A stretch of DNA of 6,634 bases from Bacillota bacterium (GTDB lineage: Bacteria > Bacillota > Clostridia > Peptostreptococcales > Anaerovoracaceae), in assembly GCA_017549385.1 (NCBI GenBank), contig JAFYUX010000136.1:1-6634 (forward strand). The letters run 5' to 3'. The stretch's first letter is position 1, and the number at the start of each line of letters is the position of its first letter. Shown here one piece after another: positions 6,349 through 6,634 of this stretch. The position numbers and the translations under genes are program-made. The notes under the pieces are model-generated. The model was given only the letters and a program-made list of their open reading frames with translations. It was not told where the DNA came from and did not search any database.

Positions 6349-6634
6349 GGCATACTGCCTACACTGGCGGCAGCTACACTGGCGGCAGCTGTCAGAGACA
6401 GCGGTCACGAAGCCAGAGTTTTCTATCCGTCTATAGAATTTTTTGTACGACACAGTCTTTATAATAATGAAGCTGTCGCTGGGCTGGTTGATGATATACC
6501 GTTTCAGCTGTCAGAGGAATTCTTTTCTGATTCTCCCCAAGAAGAATTTTATGAAAAAATAAAAAAACATGAGATGTCTTTGTCTGAAGAAGAAATCGAT
6601 ACTGTCTGCTCGCTGCGAAGTGTAGCGCTGGAAG
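6349..6634 (+). CDS. N-terminal fragment of the same cobalamin-type radical SAM gene, inverted; no start codon, cut by window edge
   Basis: An open frame that translates as GILPTLAAATLAAAVRDSGH and continues through VFYPSIEFFVRHSLYNNEAV and EEFYEKIKKHE into MSLSEEEIDTVCSLRSVALE. The last part is identical to the start of the minus-strand copy. The pattern P[ST]LxxxxLxxxxRxxG followed by a hydrophobic strand is what homologs of this family carry at their N-terminus, so this is real coding sequence, not a shadow frame. About 10-15 residues before it seem to be missing. In-frame codons before 6349 belong to the inverted arm and contain no ATG, GTG or TTG back to the stop at 6244-6246. Probably the genuine 5' part of the gene at 4826-6346, misjoined in inverted orientation. 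Confidence 0.7.
6359..6388 (+). repeat. Two perfect tandem copies of a 15-bp unit
   Basis: The unit ctacactggcggcag occurs at 6359-6373 and again at 6374-6388. In the plus-strand coding frame it gives TLAAA twice (6361-6390). The repeat keeps the reading frame, and the spacing from the preceding Pro to the RDSG glycine equals that in family members as I recall them, so it need not be an extra insertion. It begins 12 bp after the 6346/6347 junction. Confidence 0.9.
6556..6634. repeat. Right arm of the inverted repeat, running off the window end
   Basis: Exact reverse complement of 6268-6346, separated from it by 209 bp. The arm is cut by the window end, so its true length is at least 79 bp and could extend through the whole gene. 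The symmetry centre is near base 6451. Coding here is on the plus strand, in frame with the N-terminal fragment at 6349. Confidence 0.97.

Noticed and set aside
6388..6402. Small hairpin gctgtc-aga-gacagc
   Set aside because: Only 6 bp with a three-base loop, inside coding sequence, no T-run; probably chance.
6222..6464. Plus-strand open frame spanning the fold-back junction in another frame
   Set aside because: It crosses the 6346/6347 junction and overlaps the correct plus-strand frame, which encodes the family N-terminus.
6268..6634. Inverted repeat as insertion-sequence ends or a CRISPR/hairpin element
   Set aside because: The arms are coding sequence of the adjacent gene, there is no transposase and no target-site duplication; a fold-back of the gene itself explains all of it.

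Overview
The window looks like chromosomal DNA of a low- to mid-GC Gram-positive anaerobe, probably of the Clostridia. This is inferred from the gene types, AT-rich gaps, strong Shine-Dalgarno (SD) sites and sigma-A-like promoters; no marker fixes the genus. All complete genes lie on the minus strand. Both ends cut through a gene, so the window may be one whole short contig.

Layout, in minus-strand transcription order from the right. A three-gene block covers about 6346-2091: a cobalamin-type radical SAM (rSAM) enzyme of the RiPP-maturation kind (5' end broken), an E. coli-type YcaO protein, and a second rSAM protein resembling the spore photoproduct lyase group. The first two are 12 bp apart and the last two overlap by 10 bp, so this is almost certainly one operon. 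It is followed by a hairpin that is both a plausible terminator for the block and overlapped by the promoter of the next gene. Next come an A24 prepilin peptidase (1972-1274) and a HAD-IA hydrolase (1231-500), 42 bp apart and ending at a clear terminator. Last is truA (369-1, cut by the window edge) with its own good promoter.

How they work together: the block joins an ATP-dependent backbone-activating enzyme (YcaO) to two radical enzymes, a combination expected for post-translational modification of a peptide or protein. No precursor peptide, transporter or protease is visible. The YcaO resembles the E. coli housekeeping type along its whole length, so the substrate may be a cellular protein rather than a classical RiPP.

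The right end is abnormal. Bases 6268-6346 recur as a perfect reverse complement at 6556-6634. The 209 bp between them encode, on the plus strand, the missing N-terminal part of the same rSAM enzyme. The end therefore folds back on itself inside one gene. A chimeric or assembly junction at 6346/6347 is the simplest explanation; a real inversion is the alternative.
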